NCBI RefSeq assembly: GCF_015234215.1
Contig: NZ_JADEKP010000001.1
Span: 744,001 to 808,000, forward strand
Direction of reading: 5' to 3'
DNA length: 64,000 bases
Source: Clostridium chrysemydis
Lineage (GTDB): Bacteria > Bacillota > Clostridia > Clostridiales > Clostridiaceae
The notes under the pieces were generated by a model, which ran no database searches, had not been told where the DNA came from, and worked only from the letters and a program-made list of their open reading frames with translations. This document shows positions 26,716-34,445 of this stretch, in pieces; position 1 is the stretch's first letter, and each line of letters begins with the position of its first letter. The position numbers and the translations under genes were made by a program.

Positions 26716-28413
26716 ATGAGGGACATAGAAATTAATAAATCTAAAAAAGTTAATGACATTTTAGCAATTGTAAATTTAACATCTTTACTGTTTATAGGTA
26801 TGATTATTTTACAAAAAATCAATACATTAGGAATAGATTTATATGAAAATAAATCTATTGAGGTTGGGTCTATAAGTATTTTTATTATGACAGGGATATT
26901 ATTAATTATATATGCGGGTTGGAAATTTTTCTTAAAGAATAACATAAAAACAAGTAATGTTTTGTTGTCGCATAAAATTGAAGATGTACTTTATTTGATT
27001 TTATTTACGTTTTCTGTAATAATTTCCGGTGCAAATAAAAGTGAGTGCAAATTTATTTTTTTATTTCTTATTATAACTACAACAATAAGAAGTGGTTTAA
27101 GGGCTGGAGTGAAAAATGCTTTTATTTCAACAATGATAATACTTACAATAGATTTGGTGTATATGCCAAATGAGTTTATAAACAATAATTTTGAAAATGA
27201 TATAATATTATCAGGGGTATTCATTCTAACAGCTTGGACATTAGGGTATTATGTAAAAATAGAAAAAAATTATATTTTAAGCTTAGAAGATTTAGTTAAT
27301 AAAGACGGTTTAACTGATGTTTATAACCACAGATACTTTTATGAAGAATTAAATAGACGGATTACAGAAGCTAAAGAGACAGGCGAAGATATATCAGTTT
27401 TATTTTTAGATATAGATTATTTTAAACATTACAATGATTTAAATGGACACCAAGCTGGGGATGAAGCTTTAAAAAAGATAGGAAGTTTATTAAAGTTTCA
27501 TGCAGATGATAATCATACTGTAGCTAGATATGGGGGAGAAGAATTTTCTGTTATACTTCCAAACACTTCATTAAAAGAAGGGGAAATTATAGCTGAAAGA
27601 ATTAGAAGGAGCATAGAAAAAGAGATCTTCTTCGGACAAGAAGATCAACCAAATGGCAATTTAACTGTATCTATTGGAGTTTCCTCTTACCCTGAAAAAG
27701 CACAAAATGATATGGATTTAATAAAAAGTGCTGATGATGCTTTATATAGAGCAAAATTTTTCTGTAAAAATAGAGTTGAAAGTTATGTTTCTATTTTAGA
27801 TGAAATTAAAAGAGATATAGATGAAAGAGATGTTGAATTAGTTACATCTATTAAGACTTTAATAAGTGTAATTAATGCAAAAGATAAATATACATATAGT
27901 CATTCAGAACGAGTAGTTTATTTTAGTAGACTATTAAGTGAAGAATTAAATTTAAATGAAAGAGAAAAGAAAGATTTAACTTACGGTGCTTATATGCATG
28001 ATATAGGTAAAATCAATATTCAAAAAGAAATATTAATTAAAAAAATGCCACTAAACAATTTAGAGTGGGAAATATTAAAAACTCACCCCCAAAACGGTGC
28101 AGATATAGTAAGGCCAATTAAATCCTTAAAAAAGGTAGAACCTATAATCCTTCATCATCATGAAAGGTATGATGGGTGTGGCTACCCTAATGGACTTAAA
28201 GGAAAAGAAATACCATATTTAGCGAGGGTTTTAACTGTAGTTGATAGTTTTGATGCTATGACGTCTAACAGACCTTACAATAAAAGAAAGGATTACAAAG
28301 AAGCATTATTAGAACTGATTGAACAAAAAGGAAAACAATTCGACCCGGATATTGTAGATGCTTTTGGAAGAGTATTAACTAAAAATAAAAATATTGTCGA
28401 ACAAACTATTTAA
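26716..28413 (+). CDS. Membrane GGDEF / HD-GYP cyclic-di-GMP protein
   Basis: The 565-residue protein has an N-terminal membrane part of five or six helices (to about residue 180), a GGDEF domain starting at DLVNKDGLTDVYN (about residue 190) with the active-site loop RYGGEEFSV near residue 271, and an HD-GYP domain with YMHDIGKINI (about 427) and HHHERYDGCGYP (about 483). Both synthesis and hydrolysis of cyclic di-GMP are possible, since both motif sets look intact; I see no RxxD inhibitory site. ATG 26716 follows TGGAG; ATG 26704 has no ribosome site. It follows the agr-like cassette directly, so peptide signalling and cyclic-di-GMP might be linked. Confidence 0.88.
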   Translation: MRDIEINKSKKVNDILAIVNLTSLLFIGMIILQKINTLGIDLYENKSIEVGSISIFIMTGILLIIYAGWKFFLKNNIKTSNVLLSHKIEDVLYLILFTFSVIISGANKSECKFIFLFLIITTTIRSGLRAGVKNAFISTMIILTIDLVYMPNEFINNNFENDIILSGVFILTAWTLGYYVKIEKNYILSLEDLVNKDGLTDVYNHRYFYEELNRRITEAKETGEDISVLFLDIDYFKHYNDLNGHQAGDEALKKIGSLLKFHADDNHTVARYGGEEFSVILPNTSLKEGEIIAERIRRSIEKEIFFGQEDQPNGNLTVSIGVSSYPEKAQNDMDLIKSADDALYRAKFFCKNRVESYVSILDEIKRDIDERDVELVTSIKTLISVINAKDKYTYSHSERVVYFSRLLSEELNLNEREKKDLTYGAYMHDIGKINIQKEILIKKMPLNNLEWEILKTHPQNGADIVRPIKSLKKVEPIILHHHERYDGCGYPNGLKGKEIPYLARVLTVVDSFDAMTSNRPYNKRKDYKEALLELIEQKGKQFDPDIVDAFGRVLTKNKNIVEQTI

Positions 28414-28457
28414 TATGTTTATTATTGTTCGTAATTATGATAATATAAATATATAGA

Positions 28458-28482
28458 TTAATTTCTATATAATAGAAATTAA
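28458..28482 (+). promoter_or_regulatory. Perfect palindrome over a -10-like TATAAT
   Basis: TTAATTTCTA and TAGAAATTAA are exact inverted copies around TATAA; TATAAT at 28468-28473 spans the loop and the right arm. It directly abuts the terminator hairpin ahead of the molybdenum hydroxylase genes. A repressor site on a promoter is plausible. Confidence 0.45.
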
Positions 28483-28510
28483 CCTCTCATCAAAATGAGA
28501 GGTTTTTTTT
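28481..28510 (+). terminator. Terminator or attenuator ahead of the molybdenum hydroxylase operon
   Basis: AACCTCTCA and TGAGAGGTT form a 9-bp stem followed by T8. The last T is one base before AAGGAGG, and the start codon is only 14 bases after the T run, so no promoter fits between. Either it is an attenuator for the operon or the operon depends on readthrough. Confidence 0.8.
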
Positions 28511-28524
28511 AAGGAGGAAAGGGT

Positions 28525-29346
28525 TTGTTTAATTTAAAAGAGCTTTATATAGCAAAAGATTTAAATGATGCATACGACACTTTAGTTAGTTCTAAAAACA
28601 ATTGTGTGATAGGTGGAGGAATGTGGCTTAAGATGAGCGATAGAGCCATAAACAAAGGGATAGATTTATCTAATTTGAATTTAAATTATATTAAAGAAGA
28701 GGAAGATAAATTTATAATAGGTTCTATGACAAGTTTAAGGGATATTGAAAATTCTAAAGAGCTTAACTTAGAATTTCGAGGATACTTTAAAAAATTCTTA
28801 AAAAGTATAGTTGGTACTCAGTTTAGAAATACTGCAACTATAGGTGGAAGTGTTTATTCAAAGTTCGGATTTTCAGATATTTCTACAGGGCTTTTAGGAT
28901 TAGATACATATGTTGAATTATTCCGTGGGGGGATAGTTTCACTAGAAGAATTTAATAAAATGAAATTGAATAAAGATATCTTAGTAAATATTATTATCTA
29001 TAAAAATGAAAATTTAAAAGCAGAGTATGAAAGTCTTAGGCTTTCAAAAACTGATCTACCTTTAATAAATGTAGCAGTTTCTTATGATGAAAAGTCTAAA
29101 AAGTATAATATTGTAGTTGGAGCTAGGCCAAATCTTTCTAAAAGGGCAGTTAAAGCTAGTGAAATAATTTCTGAAAATTACAATAATTTAGATAAAGGTT
29201 TAGATTTAATTTCTAGTGAATTAGACTTCGGAAAGAATATGAGAGGCTCTAAAGAATATAGGGAAGAATCTAGTAAAATATTAGTTAAAAGATGTATTTT
29301 GAAAATTATGGAGGATAGCTATGAAAATAAAGGTATGGATAAATAA
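28525..29346 (+). CDS. Molybdenum hydroxylase FAD-binding (medium) subunit
   Basis: The 273-residue product matches the FAD subunit of xanthine dehydrogenase/CO dehydrogenase-type enzymes: VIGGGMWLKMSDRAINKG near residue 31, FIIGSMTSLRDIE, and GTQFRNTATIGGSVYSK near residue 107, the flavin-binding loop. It passes electrons from the 2Fe-2S subunit to FAD and an acceptor. TTG 28525 follows AAGGAGG by seven bases. It overlaps the next gene by 26 bases. The substrate (xanthine, purine or other heterocycle) is not readable from this subunit. Confidence 0.87.
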   Translation: MFNLKELYIAKDLNDAYDTLVSSKNNCVIGGGMWLKMSDRAINKGIDLSNLNLNYIKEEEDKFIIGSMTSLRDIENSKELNLEFRGYFKKFLKSIVGTQFRNTATIGGSVYSKFGFSDISTGLLGLDTYVELFRGGIVSLEEFNKMKLNKDILVNIIIYKNENLKAEYESLRLSKTDLPLINVAVSYDEKSKKYNIVVGARPNLSKRAVKASEIISENYNNLDKGLDLISSELDFGKNMRGSKEYREESSKILVKRCILKIMEDSYENKGMDK

Positions 29347-29779
29347 TAAGTTATTTGAAGATGTTATAGAAGATGATACTCTACTAATTGATTATATAAG
29401 GGCTAAGGGATATAAAAGTGTAAAGAGGGGTTGTGAAACTTCTAATTGTGGTCTTTGCACAGTTTGGCTTGCTGAAAAGCCAGTTCTTTCTTGTTCTGTA
29501 TTAGCAATAAGAGCTAATAATAAGAGGGTTTTAACTATTGAAGGTTTAGAAAATGAAGCTAAAGAATTTACAGATTTCCTAGCTAAGGAAGGTGCAGAAC
29601 AATGCGGGTTTTGTAGTCCAGGCTTTGTGATGAATGTTTTAGCTATGGTAAAAGAATTAGATGATTTTAGTGAAGAAAATATAAAAGAATATCTTTCGGG
29701 TAATCTTTGTAGGTGTACTGGCTATATGGGACAACTTAGAGCTATAAAAAAATACCTTAAATTAAAGGGGGAACTTTAA
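29321..29779 (+). CDS. Molybdenum hydroxylase 2Fe-2S (small) subunit
   Basis: The 152-residue subunit binds two 2Fe-2S clusters: the plant-ferredoxin type site in RGCETSNCGLCTVW plus a later Cys (VLSCSV), and the helical-domain site in QCGFCSPGF ... GNLCRCTGYMG. It relays electrons from the molybdenum site to the FAD subunit. The ribosome site GGAGG lies in the end of the upstream gene, and the large subunit starts one base after its stop codon. Confidence 0.93.
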   Translation: MKIKVWINNKLFEDVIEDDTLLIDYIRAKGYKSVKRGCETSNCGLCTVWLAEKPVLSCSVLAIRANNKRVLTIEGLENEAKEFTDFLAKEGAEQCGFCSPGFVMNVLAMVKELDDFSEENIKEYLSGNLCRCTGYMGQLRAIKKYLKLKGEL

Positions 29780-29780
29780 G

Positions 29781-32057
29781 ATGAAATATGTTAACAAAAG
29801 TATAAATAAATTAGATTCAGAAGCGATTCTTAAAGGAAAACCATTATACACTGAGGATTTAGCAGAAGAAAATGCTTTAATTGTTAAAGTGTTAAGAAGC
29901 CCTTATGCTCATGCAATAATTAAAGAAATAAATAAAGATATAGCACTAAAGGTTCCAAACATAGAGTGCATATTAACTTATGAAGATGTACCTAAAAAAA
30001 GATTTACTATTGCAGGTCAGTCTTATCCTGAGACTAGTCCTTATGATAGGCTAATTTTAGATAAAAAGGTAAGATACGTTGGAGACCCTGTTTGCATTAT
30101 CGCAGGAAGTAATGAAAAAGCTGTAGATAAAGCTTTAAAACTAATAAAAGTTAAATATGATGTTTTAGATTCAATAATAGATTTTAGGGATGCTAAAGAT
30201 AATAAAGTAATAATTCACGATGAAGATGATTACACTTATAAATTAGATTTAGGAATAGATAGAATGAGAAATATCTGCTCTAGCGGAGGCTTTACTAAAG
30301 GGAATGTTTTAGAGGAATTTAAAAACTGCGACGTGATAGTTGAAGAGACTTATAACACTAAAGCTAATGCACAAGCTATGATGGAGACTCATAGAACATT
30401 TACAAGTCTTGATTGTTTTGGAAGGTTAAATATAGTAAGTTCAACTCAAATTCCATTTCATGTAAGAAGGATAGTTGCAACTGCATTAGATATAGATAAA
30501 TCAAAGGTTCGTGTAATTAAACCTAGAATAGGGGGAGGCTTTGGCGCAAAGCAAACTCTAGCTACTGAAATATTTCCAAGCCTTGTAACTATGGTTACAG
30601 GAAAAAGTGCTAAATATATTTTTACTAGAGAAGAGGCCTTTACAGGAAGTTCTTCAAGGCATCAAATGGAGATAAAAGTAAAAATAGGTGCAACAAAGGA
30701 CGGCGAGATTAAGGCAATACAAATATATACACTATCAAATACAGGAGCCTATGGAGAACATGGCGCTGTAACTGTAGAACTATCAGGATATAAAACTATG
30801 CCTTTATATAATAGAGCAAAGGCATTAAAATTTGATTTTGATGTAGTATATACAAACACAATGGCAGCGGGAGCTTTTAGAGGGTTTGGAGCAACTCAAG
30901 GAACATTTGCAATTGAATCGGCTGTAAATGAACTAGCTGCAAAATTAAATATGGACCCAACTGAACTTAGACTTAAAAATATGGTAAGTCAAGGTGAAGT
31001 TATGGATGCATACTACGGTGAAACTTTAAATAGTTGCACATTAGATAAATGTTTATTAAAGGGAAGAGAATTAATTAAATGGGATGAAAAGTATCCAAGG
31101 GTTTCTATAGATTCAAAAAAAGTTAGAGCAGTAGGTTGTGCTATGACTATGCAAGGGTCTGGTATTTCAAGCATAGATACAGCTTCAGTGGAAGTTAAAT
31201 TAATAGATGATGGTAATTATTTATTATTAGTTGGAAGCACAGATATGGGAACAGGTTCAGATACAATTTTAGCTCAAATGGTAGCAGAATGTATGGATTG
31301 CGATATAGAAAAAATTTCAGTGCATGGAGTTGATACTGACACTTCACCTTATGACACAGGTTCTTACGCGTCAAGTACAACATACGTAACAGGAATGGCA
31401 GCTATAAAAACTTGTGAAAGCTTAAAAGATATAATTTTAGATGAAGCTTCAAGAGTGCTTAAATGTAATAAAGAAGAACTAGAATTTTTAGGTGACAAAG
31501 TTAAAAGCTATGATAATTTAAAAGAAATTAGCTTAAAAGATTTAGCAAATGATTCTTTAGTTGGAGAGGGAAGGCCTTTAGGTGCTAAAAACTCTCACTC
31601 AAGTAAAGTATCACCGCCACCTTTTATGGTAGGATTTGCAGAAGTTGAAGTAGATAAAGAACTAGGAACAGTAGAACTTATTAACTATGTAGGCGTAGTA
31701 GATTGTGGAACAGTTATTAATAAAAATTTAGCTAAAGTTCAAACAGAGGGTGGAATAGCACAAGGAATCGGAATGGCACTTTTTGAAGATATTAATTATG
31801 ATAAAAGAGGAAAAATGATAAACAATTCATTTATGCAATACAAGATTCCATCAAGACTCGACGTACCAAACATTATAGTAGATTTTGAAGAGAGTTTTGA
31901 AAAAACAGGACCATTTGGTGCAAAGTCTATAGGAGAAGTTGTTATTAATACTCCAGCCCCAGCGATTGCAAATGCTATTTATAATGCAGTTTCTGTAAAT
32001 ATTAGATCGTTACCTATAACTCCTGAAAAGATCTTTATGGAAATGAATAAAAAGTAA
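29781..32057 (+). CDS. Molybdenum hydroxylase catalytic (large) subunit
   Basis: The 758-residue subunit binds the molybdopterin cofactor. It has the aldehyde oxidase/xanthine dehydrogenase a/b-hammerhead start (LKGKPLYTEDL), RIGGGFGAKQ near residue 253, AGAFRGFGATQGTFAIE near residue 370, MGTGSDTILAQ near residue 490, and GPFGAKSIGEV with the expected catalytic Glu near residue 713. Family members in clostridia hydroxylate xanthine, purines or nicotinate-like compounds. There are no molybdenum cofactor genes or purine-degradation genes beside it, so the substrate is open. Confidence 0.88.
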   Translation: MKYVNKSINKLDSEAILKGKPLYTEDLAEENALIVKVLRSPYAHAIIKEINKDIALKVPNIECILTYEDVPKKRFTIAGQSYPETSPYDRLILDKKVRYVGDPVCIIAGSNEKAVDKALKLIKVKYDVLDSIIDFRDAKDNKVIIHDEDDYTYKLDLGIDRMRNICSSGGFTKGNVLEEFKNCDVIVEETYNTKANAQAMMETHRTFTSLDCFGRLNIVSSTQIPFHVRRIVATALDIDKSKVRVIKPRIGGGFGAKQTLATEIFPSLVTMVTGKSAKYIFTREEAFTGSSSRHQMEIKVKIGATKDGEIKAIQIYTLSNTGAYGEHGAVTVELSGYKTMPLYNRAKALKFDFDVVYTNTMAAGAFRGFGATQGTFAIESAVNELAAKLNMDPTELRLKNMVSQGEVMDAYYGETLNSCTLDKCLLKGRELIKWDEKYPRVSIDSKKVRAVGCAMTMQGSGISSIDTASVEVKLIDDGNYLLLVGSTDMGTGSDTILAQMVAECMDCDIEKISVHGVDTDTSPYDTGSYASSTTYVTGMAAIKTCESLKDIILDEASRVLKCNKEELEFLGDKVKSYDNLKEISLKDLANDSLVGEGRPLGAKNSHSSKVSPPPFMVGFAEVEVDKELGTVELINYVGVVDCGTVINKNLAKVQTEGGIAQGIGMALFEDINYDKRGKMINNSFMQYKIPSRLDVPNIIVDFEESFEKTGPFGAKSIGEVVINTPAPAIANAIYNAVSVNIRSLPITPEKIFMEMNKK

Positions 32058-32097
32058 TTACTTGTAAATTATATAAAATTATTTTATAATTTATTTT

Positions 32098-32137
32098 GGA
32101 CAGTTCGTAAGCCTCCTGTCTTTAAACAAAACTAAGG
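32098..32137 (+). ncRNA. PreQ1-I riboswitch aptamer
   Basis: GGACAG and CTGTCT form the P1 stem, with the loop TTCGTAAGCCTC containing the conserved C, followed by the A-rich tail AAACAAAACTAAGG that forms the pseudoknot. This is the layout of the class I preQ1 (queuosine precursor) aptamer. It precedes a QueT-family transporter gene, which agrees with the ligand. A terminator follows 17 bases later. Confidence 0.88.
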
Positions 32138-32154
32138 CATAACTAAGGAATTAG

Positions 32155-32182
32155 GGATGGCTTTTTTGTCGTCCTTTTTTTT
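32155..32182 (+). terminator. Terminator of the preQ1 riboswitch
   Basis: GGATGGC, a T6 loop and GTCGTCC (with wobble pairs) are followed by T8. It is the likely OFF structure when preQ1 is bound. Confidence 0.75.
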
Positions 32183-32216
32183 ATTTGTGCCATTAAACTA
32201 AGGAGTGTTAGATTAA

Positions 32217-32924
32217 ATGGATATGCAAAGGTATAGTAAGATTTTTGGAAAAAACGAAAGAGAAATGGTAATGCTTAAAGGGTTTCCTTGTAAGTGGGGA
32301 AGATGTGCTTTTTGCGATTACACAGAAGATAACTCTACAAAAGAAGAGGAAATGATTAAATTTAATCGTGAAATCTTAAAAAATATCACAGGAGAGTTAA
32401 AGGTTTTAGATGTAATAAATTCTGGAAGTATATTTGAAGTGCCAGAGGAAAACCTTAAAGAAATAAAAAAGATAATAGATGAAAAAGGTATAGAAAAAAT
32501 ATTTGTTGAATGTCATTGGATTTATAGGAATAGATTAGATGAAATTAGAGATCTATTTGAAATTCCTGTTATTTTTAGATGTGGAGTAGAGACGTTTGAC
32601 AATGATTTTAGAAATAATGTTTTGAAAAAAGGTGCAGCTTTTAGATCTTTTGAAGAGGTAAATAAATATTTTGATTCAATTTGCCTTTTAGTTGGGATGG
32701 TTGGACAAACTAAAGATATGATTAAAAGAGATGTAGATATACTACTAAAACACTTTAAAAAAGGCTGCATTAATGTTTATGTTAATAATACAACAGATAT
32801 AAAAAGAGATGACGCGCTATGTGATTGGTTTATTAAAGAATATAAATACTTAGAAAAAAATAAAGACATTGAAGTCTTAATTCATAATACAGATCTAGGT
32901 GTGGGGAGTGATCTAGATGAATAA
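32217..32924 (+). CDS. Radical SAM protein, probable queuine lyase (QueL-like)
   Basis: The 235-residue protein has a cluster motif near residue 24 that reads CKWGRCAFC, that is CX4CX2C rather than the usual CX3CX2C. The preQ1 riboswitch upstream and the overlapping queT gene downstream place it in queuosine salvage. Clostridial queuine lyase (QueL), a radical SAM enzyme that converts queuine to preQ1, has this context, so that is my best guess. Start ATG 32217 follows AAGGAG by 11 bases; an in-frame stop lies just before it. Confidence 0.62.
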   Translation: MDMQRYSKIFGKNEREMVMLKGFPCKWGRCAFCDYTEDNSTKEEEMIKFNREILKNITGELKVLDVINSGSIFEVPEENLKEIKKIIDEKGIEKIFVECHWIYRNRLDEIRDLFEIPVIFRCGVETFDNDFRNNVLKKGAAFRSFEEVNKYFDSICLLVGMVGQTKDMIKRDVDILLKHFKKGCINVYVNNTTDIKRDDALCDWFIKEYKYLEKNKDIEVLIHNTDLGVGSDLDE

Positions 32925-33396
32925 GAGAGTTAATATTTTAGTTAAATTAGCACTAGTTGCAGCTTTATATGTAGTTTTAACTATAGCTATTGCCCCTATA
33001 AGTTATGGACCTATACAAGTTAGGTTTTCAGAAGTCTTAATTCTTTTAGCTTTTTATGATAAAAGATATGTATACAGTTTAACTATAGGATGCATTATAG
33101 CAAACCTTTTAAGCCCTTTAGGTATAGTAGATGTAGTAGTTGGAAGTCTTGGAACTTATATTTCTGCTGTAGCTATTAGTAAAACTAAAAGTTTATTGTT
33201 AGCTACCTTTTGGCCAACTATATTTTGCCTTCCTGTAGTTTTATTACTTCACTTAATAGTTGGACTACCATTTTTTATATATTTATTTGGGTTTATGGTA
33301 GGGGAGTTTATTTCAGTTACTTTAATTGGATATCCTCTAGCTAAAATTTTAAGTAATAAAGAGATTTTTATGAAGAAAATTGCGTTAAATTCGTAA
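32917..33396 (+). CDS. queT: QueT-family ECF transporter S component (queuosine precursor uptake)
   Basis: The 159-residue membrane protein has five or six helices and the QueT family pattern: LVAALYVVLTIAIAPISYG, GPIQVRFSEVLILLAFYDKRY, CIIANLLSPLGIVDVVVGSLGTY. It binds substrate and works with a shared ECF A/A'/T energy module, which is not in the window. It overlaps the radical SAM gene by eight bases and both lie behind the preQ1 riboswitch. Confidence 0.88.
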   Translation: MNKRVNILVKLALVAALYVVLTIAIAPISYGPIQVRFSEVLILLAFYDKRYVYSLTIGCIIANLLSPLGIVDVVVGSLGTYISAVAISKTKSLLLATFWPTIFCLPVVLLLHLIVGLPFFIYLFGFMVGEFISVTLIGYPLAKILSNKEIFMKKIALNS

Positions 33397-33515
33397 AATT
33401 ATATAAAAACTTATAATTAAGTTTATTATTTGTTGAAAAAGTTTAAATCACTGTGTTAGAATATAAAAAAAGACATTAAATTATGTAAATATTCGAATTT
33501 CTAAAGGAGAAAGTT

Positions 33516-33743
33516 ATGAGAAAGAAATACAAAAACCCTAAAGAACTTGCAACTTGCCTAAAGGACTTAGTTGATTTATCACTAGATGGAATAATGACAT
33601 TTGAAAAGGCACAAGGTAAAGTTCAAGCAATCGCAGAAGCTAATAAGGAAACTGTTTTTAACGAAGGAAAAGTATCTTATAAGATAGCTACTGTCCTTGG
33701 GGAAGAGAGAACAGAAGAATTAAATAGAATGTTAGAGATATAA
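33516..33743 (+). CDS. Small conserved clostridial protein, unknown function
   Basis: The 75-residue charged soluble protein (KKYKNPKELATCLKDLVD ... VSYKIATVLGEERTEELNRML) looks helical. It recalls small clostridial proteins grouped as TIGR04540, but this is a memory-based guess. AAAGGAGA precedes ATG 33516, and a terminator follows, so it is a single-gene unit. Confidence 0.5.
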   Translation: MRKKYKNPKELATCLKDLVDLSLDGIMTFEKAQGKVQAIAEANKETVFNEGKVSYKIATVLGEERTEELNRMLEI

Positions 33744-33752
33744 TCTATTTTT

Positions 33753-33778
33753 AGGTGGCAGTTTTGTCACCTTTTTTT
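33753..33778 (+). terminator. Terminator of the small gene
   Basis: AGGTGGC and GTCACCT pair (one wobble) across a short loop, followed by T7. Confidence 0.82.
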
Positions 33779-33810
33779 AAATTTAATTGTCACCTTAAAA
33801 AATAATATAG

Positions 33811-33839
33811 TTGACAATTAAAAATATATAATATATTAT
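33811..33839 (+). promoter_or_regulatory. Promoter of bioY-bioB
   Basis: A consensus TTGACA (33811-33816), a 17-bp spacer and TATTAT (33834-33839) lie 42 bp upstream of the bioY ATG. Confidence 0.78.
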
Positions 33840-33848
33840 AAAATAAAG

Positions 33849-33861
33849 TTTGATAATCAAA
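33849..33861 (+). promoter_or_regulatory. Candidate operator downstream of the bioY promoter
   Basis: TTTGATAATCAAA is a perfect 13-bp palindrome at about +3 to +15 of the predicted transcript, where a bound repressor would block transcription. It does not look like the usual BirA site (TTGTTAAC...GTTAACAA). Confidence 0.4.
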
Positions 33862-33881
33862 GTATTTAAAGGAGAAATAAT

Positions 33882-34436
33882 ATGAAATTAAAAACGAGAG
33901 ATTTAATATTAATATCAATTTTTGCAGCTTTAACTGCAATTGGAGCATTTATAAGAATTCCAATTCCTATAGTTCCATTTACGCTTCAGTACTTTTTCTG
34001 TTCTTTAGGTGCGATTTTACTTGGAAGTAAAAGAGGTGCTTTAGCACAAATATTATATGTTTTTATAGGGCTAATTGGAATTCCTGTCTTTACACAAGGG
34101 GGAGGACCTTCTTATGTATTTCAACCTACATTTGGATATTTAATAGGATTTATATTTGGAGCATTTATAATCGGAAAGATTATTGAAAATGTTAAAAGTG
34201 TAAATCCTAAAACTATATTTTTAGCAGGCATTTTAGGACTTTTAGTTATATATATATTTGGTGTAAGTTATATGTATCTTATTTATAATATATATTTAGG
34301 ACAAGCTATGTCACCTATTGCAGCTGTTAGTATAGGCGCTATTGCATGTATGCCTAGTGATTTAGTTTCAACTATAATTATTTCTTTAGTTGGTTCTAAA
34401 ATATATAGTAGATTAAAGGTTTTAAATATAGCTTAG
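33882..34436 (+). CDS. bioY: Biotin ECF transporter S component BioY
   Basis: The 184-residue membrane protein has six helices and the BioY signature: AIGAFIRIPIPIVPFTLQYFF, GALLGSKRG-like (here GAILLGSKRGALAQILYVFIG), and FTQGGGPSYVFQPTFGYLIGF. BioY binds biotin and can work with the shared ECF module. ATG 33882 follows AAAGGAG. It is nine bases upstream of bioB and shares its promoter. Confidence 0.93.
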   Translation: MKLKTRDLILISIFAALTAIGAFIRIPIPIVPFTLQYFFCSLGAILLGSKRGALAQILYVFIGLIGIPVFTQGGGPSYVFQPTFGYLIGFIFGAFIIGKIIENVKSVNPKTIFLAGILGLLVIYIFGVSYMYLIYNIYLGQAMSPIAAVSIGAIACMPSDLVSTIIISLVGSKIYSRLKVLNIA

Positions 34437-34445
34437 GAGAAATAT

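Noticed and set aside
28414-28510. Purine riboswitch ahead of the molybdenum hydroxylase genes
   Set aside because: The region is too short and lacks the conserved loop sequences; only a palindrome and a terminator are present.
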